Shown piece after piece: positions 19,301 through 28,175 of a stretch of DNA of 64,000 nt. This stretch comes from Gautieria morchelliformis. Lineage: Eukaryota > Basidiomycota > Agaricomycetes > Gomphales > Gomphaceae. Made by a program: the position numbers and the translations under genes. The DNA is taken from contig WHVA01000025.1 in assembly GCA_015179125.1 (NCBI GenBank), forward strand, positions 62,001 to 126,000, in the 5' to 3' direction. The stretch's first letter is position 1, and each line of letters begins with the position of its first letter. The notes under the pieces were generated by a model that had not been told where the DNA came from, made no database searches, and saw only the letters and a program-made list of their open reading frames with translations.

Positions 19301-20900
19301 GTGTCACGGAAAGGTTGTTTAAGTAGCAACAATCCTTTCACCGGCGAAGGAACCCCTTCGGAGCCCTTCGCCGACAGCACAGAAAATAGTTCGAAGGCTA
19401 AAGTAACGAAGGTGAAGTAAAAAAACTCACCAGTGGTGCTCAAGTCCTCCTCTGATCAAAGATAGGAATCTACAGGTGAGGGCTCAAGACGATGATCACA
19501 GTGAGGTCAAGTTTTGCACAAGATAGACGTATGATAATTGAACTGGGGGATATACATGCGAATGTAAACTACTTATATTGAATGCTCGTATGGTATCAGC
19601 GAATAGGAAAGAGGCCATTATGAGTCAGGGTTGGATAGGGGTGTGCAGTCATGATACAAATAGATGAAATAAACATACAATAGAATGAAAGAAAGAGGAA
19701 AGAGGGCGAAGGCACCTATGTACAAAAACACGCCTTGAGACCTGCATATATGTTACCCTGCATGGACTCTTCATCTGCTGGGCTGATCCCACACGATCCA
19801 TAGTTAGGGTGTCCCGCAAATGCATCCTGGCCATATGAACACCTAAAGGGGTTGGGTTGGGAAGATGATGGGGCCAGTGATGAACCATCACGCTGGGTAG
19901 AGGATGTCAATCATGTTTGATGGCATGCCTGCTGGCGAATGATGCGAGCAGCGAATGGTCGTTCGGCGAATGTGGCAAAGGGTGAATGCAGTGGTCATAG
20001 ATGGGGTGTGGTCGGATGGCAGAGCGAAGCCAGGTGAACGTGAAGGAGGAGTGGTGAAAGGGAGGACAGGGAAGGCAGGGTGCAGGAAATACATGGGTCA
20101 TGACAATCTGGCCATAGGAACATCCAAAAGGGGGTTGAGCCAAGTAGGTAAGAGGGCCAGTGATGGACCATCCAGCCAGTCGAAGCACGTTGATTGTGCT
20201 TTGGTGGCGTGGCCATGGCAAGTGACACGAGTAGCCAAGATCGTTCAGCGAACTCGGCAAAGGGCGCTCGGAGCCAACACAGAGGTGGAGCGGTGAAGGG
20301 AGGGACAGAGCCACTGAGTATAGGAAACAAACGTGTCATTACAGTGTATTCTGCTTGCCATGTCATCTGTTAAGAGTCTCTCCAGGTGCGCCCGACCAAT
20401 GTGTGCGAGTCGTTTGTGCAGCAATGAGTGATCTACAACAGGTTATGAAACAGTGAGAGTGCATGCTGGACTTGGTACCGTGTCCCCAGTTAAGAATCCT
20501 ATTCCATTTTGCATGGTAGCGCAGAAGCGCAGTTTTCCGTCTTGAGCAAATCAAATGTGATCCCTCACAATGTTGACTGAGAATCCATGGTAGGTAGTTA
20601 AATGGAGAACTGCGAGTAGATTGTTCTGGAGTGCTGGTACATGCAAGACTTGGGAGAAAACAATGTTCTGTGCTAATTTCCGGTTTATTTTGGGGACAAA
20701 CAAGACCTTCCCTCTTCCTGCTGAATATATGACCTCACCTGTGGCTAATTGGATGGGTATGCAGTAAGTTTCATAATCTCGAAGCCAGTGAAGGTGAGGG
20801 GTCATGTGGCTGGTGGCCCCTGTATCTGTATTCCAGCATAGGTCAGCTTCACTGCCGGTGGAGGAAGGGTATGATGGCCATAGACTTGTGTTGCCCGTGA
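16381..20900 (-). pseudogene. Pol of the minus-strand Ty1/copia element
   Basis: Reading from 20900 downward: protease active site NTDTGATSHMTPH (about 20840-20805); GAG-pre-integrase LHKRLAHIGRAHLERLL up to 20349; the solo LTR 19097-20343; then ICEPCIAAKQHCLPFPKR and integrase (VVSDMHGPL, IKGTPQQNGISEWTNRTLTE, KPDLGMLHTFSCAAYVH); RT (DISNAYLNGVLDSDARIYMQ, LYGLKQSGRLWYERLG, VFIDDLTLVSD at about 17260); and RNase H-proximal sequence (GALNYLEIAMHPDISYAVGR, about 16900). Frameshifts and stops break it repeatedly (for example near 20550, 18720, 17560 and 17170). The order matches Ty1/copia (integrase before RT). The element is nested inside the plus-strand copia. Confidence 0.75.
19097..20343 (+). 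mobile_element. Solo LTR, family A, copy 1 (target duplication GTGTA)
   Basis: 1247 bp, beginning TGTCAAGATTGG and ending GTGTCATTACA, without a convincing open frame. GTGTA occurs immediately before (19092-19096) and after (20344-20348), a perfect 5-bp target duplication. Removing the insert with one GTGTA puts the interrupted copia pre-integrase back in frame. Related copies are at 46744-47775 and 60515-61369. TG..CA-like ends and a 5-bp duplication indicate a solo LTR. The parent element is not in the window and its direction is unknown, so the strand given only records relative orientation. Confidence 0.85.
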
Positions 20901-20904
20901 ATTC

Positions 20905-21711
20905 CTATGTAACCTCGTTTTGGACATGCTCCTTCGCTTGGTTTGCACCCTTCCCCCTCCCGTTCTCTTCACTCCTGTGTGCTGGCCGGAGTTCTGGGTG
21001 TGCGATCCAGCACCTGTCCGCTGTATGACCCTTCCTCTTGCAAACAGCACAAGCCATAGTGTTGCTCTCCTTTTTCGAGATCGCTGATAGTGCTGCCACT
21101 GATGAGGCCAAGGAGGCTTGACGTTTTAGGTCCTCATTTTGGAAGGCCATGGCGATGGCTGTGCGGTCAAGGATGCCGAGTAGAAGTATAGATGAAGTGA
21201 AAGCACCATATTCAATGTGATCAAGCCCGGTGATTGCTGCGTGTATCCCAATTTCATCAATGATGTTTTGGATGGTGAGCATACTCGGTGCAAGTGCAAT
21301 GAGATTGTTGGTTGCTGTGTTTATGCAAGTAATGTAAGCTGTAAGAGATTCCTCCTCTTCCTTGTGTACGCCCAGCAGTTTCTGCATGGCATGGAAACGG
21401 CTGTTTGCGATCTGAGACCGGTGCGTAGCTCTCAACCTCTTCCACATCTCAACAGGGTCATCCATGATGCCTTCAATGTGAACATACTGCGTGGGAGCTG
21501 GAGATTTTAGTATGATGCCCGCGGCTTCCTCACACTTTAGTAACCATTTTGCCTCTTCACTAGCGTCCGTTGGCTTTTTGAGGTCCTCAGTGACTATACG
21601 CCATGCGTTTACCATCATGAGCTTGCCCTGGAGTGCTACTGCCCAAACATTGTAGTTTGAGCTAGTGAGCTTTACGCTTTTCGCACGATTTTCGGATTCT
21701 GAGTCTGACAT
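20905..21711 (-). CDS. gag: Gag of the minus-strand Ty1/copia element
   Basis: 268 codons from ATG 21711. The N-terminus, KLTSSNYNVWAVALQGKLMM, is typical of copia Gag (UBN2-type) domains, and a zinc knuckle CAVCKRKGHTADRCWIAHP lies at about residues 217-235. It ends shortly after the knuckle at a stop where the frame changes to reach the protease at about 20840, so the original Gag-Pol polyprotein is broken here. Its primer-binding site at 21755-21743 lies only 32 bp upstream. Confidence 0.8.
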   Translation of the reverse strand: MSDSESENRAKSVKLTSSNYNVWAVALQGKLMMVNAWRIVTEDLKKPTDASEEAKWLLKCEEAAGIILKSPAPTQYVHIEGIMDDPVEMWKRLRATHRSQIANSRFHAMQKLLGVHKEEEESLTAYITCINTATNNLIALAPSMLTIQNIIDEIGIHAAITGLDHIEYGAFTSSILLLGILDRTAIAMAFQNEDLKRQASLASSVAALSAISKKESNTMACAVCKRKGHTADRCWIAHPELRPAHRSEENGRGKGANQAKEHVQNEVT

Positions 21712-21742
21712 GATGTGAATACTTCTCCTTCGTTAAGAGCGT

Positions 21743-21755
21743 GGGGCCCGTAACC
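21743..21755 (-). promoter_or_regulatory. Copia primer-binding site, half-tRNA(iMet) type
   Basis: On the minus strand GGTTACGGGCCCC directly follows the LTR end TGTAACA. It differs by one base from GGTTATGGGCCCC at 53358-53346. That sequence complements the initiator tRNA(Met) anticodon arm, as in Drosophila copia. Confidence 0.65.
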
Positions 21756-21795
21756 TGTTACACACAGTACTGAATTCGAAGGAGGAAATGTATAG
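21756..21795. repeat. Insertion-end repeat, right copy (pairs with 6716-6755)
   Basis: TGTTACACACAGTACTGAA and following bases, about 36 of 40 identical to 6716-6755. It is the inner end of the 5' LTR of the minus-strand copia. Confidence 0.55.
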
Positions 21796-21839
21796 GTCCT
21801 ACTTCGAACTCAGATACCATATCAGGGACGATCACATGA

Positions 21840-22274
21840 CATACTGTGTCACTGCTGCAGCAACACAAATATCATGGGGGAACCTACAAGTATACATGAC
21901 ACGCTAAACCTACCGAGAGGAGGGTGAAGCCTGGGAAAGCACCTGGCAAGCAGAATGGCAGAATATGATTAAACACAATGTAATTGGACCTCCAGAGCAG
22001 CCCCCTCCCAATACACAAATACTCAAGACTGGTACAGCCTTGTGTTCATCGCATAAAGAAGGTAAAATAACGAAGCGGAAGGTCCGCATCGTTGTAAAAG
22101 GGTACAGTCAGGTACCCAGCCTTCATTACAATGAAACGTACGCACCAGTATTACGATGGGAATCAATGAGAATTTTACTAACTATAGGAGGTATTTCTGG
22201 ACTTGGAATGTGCCAATTCGACATGAAACCTGCTTACCTACATGGCATAGTCAATGAGGATATATGGGTGGAAC
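21840..22274 (+). pseudogene. Plus-strand copia, second fragment (linker and start of RT)
   Basis: Resumes with linker coding MTYCVTAAATQISWGN, then EAWESTWQAEWQNMIKHNVI and the first half of RVT_2: KRKVRIVVKGYSQVPSLHYN, ETYAPVLRWESMRILLTIGG, FDMKPAYLHGIVNEDIWVE. A TAA near 21908 breaks the linker. It stops at GTGGAAC (22274), where a 1.0-kb insertion begins, and continues at 23299 as GAACAACCAGAAGGC (EQPEGF). Confidence 0.75.
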
Positions 22275-23298
22275 TGTTGTGATAAACAGAAAATCAAAAC
22301 AAAAAAAAATCAATCAAAAGAAACACAAACTACATTCACGATAGACGTCGGCGCAAACGACGATCACACGAATCTTACGACACGCTATATTACCCATAGA
22401 TCGGGTAGTATACAGGAGTTCGAGCGTCGGCCACGTGTGGCCGATCAGGGACGGCGCGCCTATCGGGTGATGGTATCAGCCATGACGTCAACAGGCGCCA
22501 GGCCATAGGTACCGAGGGGTACGGGCACCAAACGCCGCAGAGAATAGTAGACTGCGCAGGGGTACAGGGTGTTGTGGAATGACCTGAGAAAGTCATCTGC
22601 AACACATATACTCAATCAGCTGCCACACAAGAGAGGCACAGAGACAGCGGCCCCATCTCCAAGCCTAGCATTTATGCTAGGCAGGGCAAATATAGTATCA
22701 TTCTCCATTCTAGCTCCATAACACGTCTCACTGGCTATTATCTCAGTATTATGTTGACAGGGGCTTTGTATACTAGGTATAGACCCTTGCTCCAAAGCCC
22801 AGAGAATCCTAACATCATCCCCATCACCCCATGACATTATGACTATTAATTAGTCACTCCCTAGTTACAAATAGCCTTCCCGACCCATTTATCTAGTATC
22901 TTGAGTACTAGTACTTACTACTAAAATAGTATAAATAGCTAGCACAAATGTATGAACAAAATTATCCAGAATCGATTTTTTCTGCCTCCTGAAATTGCTG
23001 TAATCTTGTTTGATAGTTACAGAGCTCAGTTCTTAACAGTTTATTCCAAATCTTCGTTGAGAGTCTACTATCACTGTTTACTCTATACTACCTTAAAAGC
23101 GAACACTTTTGATTTGACTATCCCTTGGATCGACACTGTTCTTCTGACGACACGGTCACGTGACCCTCATTCATCAGTGTTGTACGCACCCCGAAGAGCT
23201 TAGTCAGCACACAGAGGGGAGGCGAATATAGTGGTTTCAACCACTAAGCAACAGATTTCATTTGATAAAAAGGCCCTAATTAACATTTTAATCTAAAA
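22275..23298. mobile_element. 1.02-kb insertion of unknown type (target duplication GGAAC)
   Basis: GGAAC at 22270-22274 and 23299-23303 flanks this segment and duplicates codons of the copia RT, so the insertion is exact. It begins TGTTGTGATAAACAG with an A-rich tract and ends ATTTTAATCTAAAA. A TATA-like TATAAATA lies at 22930-22937. A second possible end, AAGCAACA at 23252, would make TGTTG..CAACA inverted ends but leaves 46 bp unexplained. No coding potential is seen. It may be a solo LTR with a damaged end or a non-LTR copy. Confidence 0.6.
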
Positions 23299-23425
23299 GG
23301 AACAACCAGAAGGCTTTAAGGTACCGGGAAAAGAAGACCTACCTCTAAAGCACTATATGGAACAAAACAAGGTGGCAATCAGTGGAGGAAGACATTAGAA
23401 GAATTTATGCAGAAAAACCTTGAAT
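23299..23425 (+). pseudogene. Plus-strand copia, third fragment (RT middle)
   Basis: Reads EQPEGFKVPGKEDLPLKALY, then GTKQGGNQWRKTLEEFMQKN, the YGLKQ-type segment of copia RT, up to the target duplication AAT of the MITE. Coding continues at 23827 as WRCSNYDEAIFYKQWDD when the MITE and one AAT are left out. Confidence 0.75.
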
Positions 23426-23823
23426 CACTGCAGGCATATAAAAGTTTTATTGTCTGAAAAACTGTTGAAAAACTGTAAAGATTTTCCAAATATTTTTAGT
23501 GTTTTTTATGTAAAAAAAACTACAATAAAATTTTGGGTTTTTATTAGAATTTGTTGAGCAAGAAAATTGTAAAAAAATTCAAAGTTTTTTTCAGGGTTTT
23601 TTATGGGTTTCTTTGTGTTTTCACAAAGAAACTTATAAAAAGACATAAAAAACCCTGCAAAAACTTTAAGCTTTTTTTGCAATTTTCTTGCTCAACAAAT
23701 TCTAACAAAAACACAAAATTTTGTCAAAGTTTTTTTACATTAAAAACACTAAAAAATTTTGGAATATCTTTACAGTTTTTTGAACAGTTTTTCAGACCAG
23801 AAAATCTTTATATGCCTCCAGTG
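23426..23823. mobile_element. CACTA-type MITE, copy 1 (target duplication AAT)
   Basis: 398 bp, almost entirely one AT-rich imperfect palindrome with no coding. Ends are CACTGCAGGCATATAAA and, on the other strand, CACTGGAGGCATATAAA (16 of 17 identical). AAT flanks both sides (23423-23425 and 23824-23826). CACTG ends and a 3-bp duplication are the signature of the CACTA (En/Spm) superfamily. It would need a transposase from elsewhere. Its end motif recurs at 63532. Confidence 0.85.
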
Positions 23824-23826
23824 AAT

Positions 23827-24881
23827 GGCGATGTTCGAACTACGACGAAGCGATCTTCTACAAACAGTGGGATGACGGTACCTGGGTGATTGTTGCCACA
23901 TCGATAGGACATGGAAAGCGCCTCCTTGAGCTTGAAGAAGTGTTCAAATGACGTTTCGGTCTTTCTAGTCAAGGGGATGCCGAATGGATTCTAGGAACTG
24001 TGATAACCAGAGACGCTAAGCACCATTTAATTTCTATATCCCAGAAAAACTATATTGAGGATATAGCGATCAAATTCCACGCCCGCAGTTCTAGGTCATA
24101 CAAAATCCCAATCCCTCTTGGCATAGATTTTGCTGCCCTTACAATTGACGACAAAGAAAATGAAGAATCTAAAAACTTTCCATACCATGAGCTCATAGGC
24201 AGCCTAATGTATGCTGCCACTGTTTCTAGACCAGATATTGCGCACGCCGTCAATAAACTAGCACAGTATTCTTCTAATCCAAGCAGAGCTCACTGGAATT
24301 TATCCAAACAAGTCCTTCAATTTCTTTACTGCACCCGCAATCAGTCGCTGATTTTGGGTGGAAATCAACCTGCTTTCTATGCATACACTGACGCCGATTT
24401 TGTGGGAGATACTGAAGACCAAAAATCAATGGGAGGATATGTCCTATTTTTAGGTAATGGCGCAATATCCTGGACTTCCAAAAAGCAACCAATGGTAGCT
24501 CTGTCCTTGATGGAATCCGAGTACATCGCTCTATCCGAAGCAACACGCGATGTACTATGGTTCCGCGGATTCCTTTCCAAGCTTAGAATAATCAGGCTTT
24601 CCGACCCTACCACTATCTACCAGGACAACCTCGGCTCCATTGCTTTTGCCCAAAATGAAAAAGCACCACATCGTATGAAACACATTGATGTTAAATACTA
24701 TTTCATCAAACAACATATCACTGAATACATGATCAAGGTTATCCACATGCCGACATCCGACATGACCGTGGATATTTTCACAAAATTCTTATCCCCTTCC
24801 ATCTACCAACGTCATTCCACTTCTCTAGGCCTTGCTACCTCACCACTCAAGGGGGTGTGTGAGGAAACGAGTGTCGAGTAG
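23827..24881 (+). pseudogene. Plus-strand copia, fourth fragment (RT end and RNase H)
   Basis: RT ends with GTWVIVATSIGHGKR; the YVDD motif is corrupted and followed by a frameshift. The frame 24000-24881 then runs unbroken through the copia C-terminal part: GSLMYAATVSRPDIAHAVNK, RNase H acidic residues in YTDADFVGD, LMESEYIALSEA and QDNLGSIAFA, and the final HRMKHIDVKYYFIK and MTVDIFTKFLS. The last codons overlap the polypurine tract and LTR start at 24849-24860, as is usual for copia. No catalytically complete element remains. Confidence 0.85.
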
Positions 24882-25226
24882 CTCAGCAAAGACTTGTCAC
24901 TGGCAGGAGGGTCTGTGCCCGCAACCCCTGTACCTGAAACATGGTACATATATGCGGCATTGTACATTATGGATGACTCCCTAGTGTTTGTCTTCAACCC
25001 TAGGGAGTAAGTAGCTCCATTAGCTGTACTAGTATTAGTCTGACAAGTTCTGTAGATTAACTACTTGTATCTTTATGGACAGACCAAGTTGAGGATGAGT
25101 CCTTTATGCTTACAACATTCGTCGTTGGAACTGCAAACTTGCAGACACTCCGGATTCCTTTGGGAGTGATGTTATAGTGTCTGTTCATGTAAGAGAGGTG
25201 GCTTAGAACTTCTGGTATCACAAGGC
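24849..25226 (+). mobile_element. Polypurine tract and probable 3' LTR of the plus-strand copia
   Basis: AAGGGGG at 24849-24855 is followed by TGTGTGAGG at 24856. A segment ending GGTATCACA at about 25226 would give TGTG..CACA termini (371 bp). The right end is uncertain, because the bases around 25215-25345 also resemble the gypsy LTR segment 5083-5210. No second LTR was found to confirm it. Confidence 0.45.
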
Positions 25227-25345
25227 AGTAGAACTCGACCAAATGATGGTGATTCTAATACGACGTAGTGACGGTATACAAGTAAGGTTAAGCTGGGGAT
25301 CTGCCGGGCAGTTCCCACACACTACTATACAGCAGGGTCTTGTGG
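25215..25345 (-). repeat. Fragment of the 5050-5602-type gypsy LTR
   Basis: TATCACAAGG, GAACTCGACCAA, GTAGTGAC, GCTGGGGA and CAGTTCCCACACA occur in the same order and spacing as in 5083-5210. It is a short diverged copy of that LTR's U5 region. Confidence 0.5.
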
Positions 25346-26148
25346 ACCCCCCCCTCCCCCCTGAGAATCTACTTCCTTACACCCTCCCCTTCTAGAACGA
25401 ACCCATCGGGTGAGCCAAAAGGAGCACCCCTTTGACCTTGAGAAAGGGATGGGTGTGTGGACCAGTTCATTCTGATGTACCTCAGAATAACCGCAGATCT
25501 GATGCCTCAGATCTGACATGAATGGCATCATGGCAGGTGTGTTGGCACTGTGCCAACACATCTGTTCTGGTGTTCAGCATTCTGAACACCAGTGGTTGTG
25601 CCGGCTTCGCTGGCACTCCCAGCTTGTAGTGGGTGGTTTGTTTGTTTGGGGGCATGGTTCTTCCCCCTCTGAACCAAAACCCATGGTTGAGAACAACTTG
25701 GGTGCTCTCAAGCCCACAAACAGGTGATGTTGGTGGGGAACTGAACAGCCAATGATCTAATCATCATTGGTGCCTAACTGCAAAGGATAGCAGCTATGCG
25801 GCCGTAGGACCTGGCAGGGCCATACGCAAGGGATAACCAAGCAGTCAGTAATTGACCGCTTTGTGACATGGTGTCACCTGTAGGACTCGGAGGAGTCCTA
25901 TGCAAGGAAGTCACCAAAGCAGTCAAAATATTTGACTGCTTCATGCTGAATGGGCCAGTAGCTGCATGCAGCCACTGGGCATTGTGTCCATAGACCTGGA
26001 CACAATGGATATGCATTCGCGTGCACCCCAGGTGTAGGCAGCTGCACAGCTTTTTCAGCTGCGTGATAGGGCCTCCCAGCCTGCTGGGGGCTCCGCACGT
26101 CATGTGGATGACATGCAACGGGGGGCGGCTCTGCAGGTGGTCATGACC
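25346..26148. other. Stretch without recognised gene
   Basis: Contains short direct and inverted words (GGACTCGGAGGAGTCC and GGTGTTCAGCATTCTGAACACC hairpins near 25575 and 25885) and no supported coding region. It becomes steadily more GC-rich towards the satellite. Confidence 0.5.
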
Positions 26149-27050
26149 CAGAGCCTCTGGGGACCTTTGGCAGGTCCCCAGGTGTGGGTGCATGCCCCTT
26201 GGGGCATGCCGCACCCTCCCCCCTTAACGGGTGAGGGCGGGGCCGCCGGGGCCGTCTCTGGGGGCCACACGTGAACACAGACACGGCGGCAGGCCGGTCC
26301 TGTCATGCGGACGGGTGCCCTAGCGGCATGTAAGCCCGCTGGGGAGCTGGGGCGCCACATGAGGCCCGCCTTCCTTGGATGGGGGCGGGTCTGCAGGGGG
26401 CCGTGAGCGCGGGCTGACAGGGATGCACGGTGGGCGCGGGGCCTGGCTAGCTCTGGGGGCCTCTTGGTGACCCCCAGAGGTGGATGCATGCTCCCTAGAG
26501 CATGCACCACCCTTCCAGTTAGCTGGGAGTGGGCAGGGTGGCCCCTGGGGCACGTGCTACTGCAGATGACATCACTCGCCAGGCGTGGCATATGCGATGT
26601 CAGGCCAGCTCTGGGGACCTCTGGAGGGTCCCCAGAGGTGGATGCACGCTCTAGAGAGCGTGCACCACCATCCCTGCTTGCTGGGAGTGAGCAGGGCGTC
26701 CGGGGCGGGTCCTGGGGCGCACAGATGTCATTGCGCTGGGCACAGCATGCGCGACCTCTGGACGGCTCTGGGGACCCTCCAGTGCACCCTCTAGAGAGCG
26801 TGCACCACTGTTCCCACTGGCTGGAAGCAAGCAGGGCGGCCAGGGCTGCACCTGGGGCACATGGATGATGTTGCGCCATGAGGGCGGCTTACGTGGGTCC
26901 TCCGTGGTCCTGGGGACCTCCTGGGGGTTCACCAGGGTGGATGCATGCGCTGTTGCCCATGCAAGCCTGGGGTGGCCTGGAGCATGGCTGTGCGGTGTGG
27001 GCGGTGGAGGCGGCGTCGACAAGCGTGGCATCACATCACGTGTCACACAC
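26149..27050. repeat. GC-rich palindromic satellite, about 157-bp period
   Basis: Units start at about 26149 (long, rearranged), 26449, 26607, 26764 and 26906, with spacings of 158, 157 and 142 bp for the regular ones. Each carries two foldback motifs: a GGGGACC..GGTCCCC stem, and next to it a TGCATGC or TGCACGCTCT palindrome (in unit 3 arms 26643-26652 and 26655-26664). Long open frames here, such as 26879-26100 on the minus strand, are a consequence of the period and base composition and are not treated as a gene. Confidence 0.75.
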
Positions 27051-27428
27051 AGCATGGCCAACCTGGATGGCGGGCTGCTGGGAGGCCTGACAGGGCTGGG
27101 GGTGCCGTGGCACATGGATGCATCCCAAAGGGATGCCATCGTGTTCGTCCATGGCGTTGCAGAGGTTTTGCCAGTGCTCCTTGCTGGCCTCTGCCCAGAA
27201 CCATGCCTCGCTGGGTGTCATCTCACACGCCTTCACCCAGCGAGTGAGTCGTCCCTTTCTCCTCTCCATCATCAAGTCCAACTCTGACTCAGAGTATTCC
27301 CATGATGAAAACATCGTGGCGACAGCGTTCTCAACAGCAAACCGCCGTTTGCACTGCAGTCTTTTTCAAAAGACTGCAGAAAGTTCAAAAGTGGCTTGAT
27401 ACCTGTTTATCACAAGGGCACACTGAAT
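27036..27428 (-). pseudogene. Gypsy leader and gag-start fragment
   Basis: The minus strand from 27428 begins with bases homologous to the U5/leader of the relic at 4960-5112 (the TATCACAAGGGCACA block and TTTTGAACT). A hairpin follows, and then an open frame from 27314 (SESELDLMMERRKGRLTRWV, SEAWFWAEASKEHWQNLCNA). That frame occupies the position of a gag start but shows no diagnostic domain. It abuts the truncated copia at 27429. Confidence 0.4.
27354..27379 (-). other. Leader hairpin, copy 2
   Basis: CTGCAGTCTTTT at 27354-27365 and AAAAGACTGCAG at 27368-27379 form a perfect 12-bp stem with a 2-nt loop. It sits at the position equivalent to hairpin 4972-4993 in a related leader, but the stem bases differ. 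Confidence 0.6.
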
Positions 27429-28169
27429 TCAACCAAACTGTGGTAACCGGCCCTTCTGCCCTTTCGTAGATGAACCAATAAATGCCTGCTCTTCTTGTGA
27501 AATATTGAGGGTCTTTCTCCTGTCGTATTGAGCCTTTAGTACTCTGATAATATCATCAGGCACTAAGGGCATTCCACATTCTTCGAGCGACGTGGTAAGG
27601 GCATTCATAACTGCCTCATAGGAGGGTGGAAGTGATGCAAGGATAATGTCGGTGAACTCTCCTTCAGAAATTCTGGCTCCCATCTCATTGAGACGAGCAT
27701 AGAGGTCTTGGGCCTTGTCCAAGTGATCTCTCAAGTCTCCATCCTCAGGACACCTCATACTGCGAAGCTGTCTCTGTAGGTTGGTGAGGACCATCTTGGG
27801 CTTTTTGGTCATCTCATTGACCAATGCATCCCAGACTTCTTTTGCTGTATGTCTCTTCTGTAGCATCAGGGCTAGTGACTCTGACACTGAGACGATTATT
27901 TGGGTTTTTGCCTGTCCTTCTCTGGCAAGATATTTCTCCAGCTTCTCCTCAGCCTTCTCTATCTGAGTTTCCTCAGCTTCTGTGAGAATATGGCCTGGGG
28001 GCATGACTGGAGGATCAGGAGGTCGAATGGCTCTCCCTTCTATATGCCTGAGTAGATTTTTGGACTCAAAATAACTTGTGAGAGTAGCTCGCCACAGAGG
28101 CCAATTACTTCCATCTGTTGCAAGCTTCTCCACACCCAAAAGCTTCTGCGAAGTGTCTGCGGGGCCCAT
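27429..28169 (-). CDS. gag: Ty1/copia Gag, C-terminally truncated
   Basis: The first in-frame ATG is at 28169-28167 inside the primer-binding site; a longer frame can only start at a TTG in the LTR. It encodes a copia Gag domain: LLGVEKLATDGSNWPLWRAT, VSESLALMLQKRHTAKEVWD, LTNLQRQLRSMRCPEDGDLR, SLPPSYEAVMNALTTSLEEC. No zinc knuckle or protease follows, because the copy is cut at about 27445 and joined to a gypsy leader fragment that supplies the stop. Its 5' LTR is 28176-28664. This is the only copy in the window linking LTR family B to coding sequence, so family B is a copia LTR. Confidence 0.7.
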   Translation of the reverse strand: MGPADTSQKLLGVEKLATDGSNWPLWRATLTSYFESKNLLRHIEGRAIRPPDPPVMPPGHILTEAEETQIEKAEEKLEKYLAREGQAKTQIIVSVSESLALMLQKRHTAKEVWDALVNEMTKKPKMVLTNLQRQLRSMRCPEDGDLRDHLDKAQDLYARLNEMGARISEGEFTDIILASLPPSYEAVMNALTTSLEECGMPLVPDDIIRVLKAQYDRRKTLNISQEEQAFIGSSTKGQKGRLPQFG

Positions 28170-28175
28170 AAGCCT
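28161..28175 (-). promoter_or_regulatory. Copia primer-binding site beside LTR family B
   Basis: The minus strand reads AGGCTTATGGGCCCC directly after the LTR end GCTAACA. The core TTATGGGCCCC is shared with 53358-53346 and fits half-tRNA(iMet) priming. The ATG in it is the likely gag start. Confidence 0.55.

Noticed and set aside
23431-23820. Plus-strand 112-codon frame in the AT-rich palindrome
   Set aside because: Low-complexity Lys/Phe translation inside a MITE bounded by CACTG ends and an AAT duplication.
26100-26879. 259-codon minus-strand open frame rich in Pro, Arg, Cys and Ser
   Set aside because: It follows the satellite units: most spacings are near multiples of three and the DNA is very GC-rich, so stops are rare on several frames. 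No domain, intron signal or independent start is seen.
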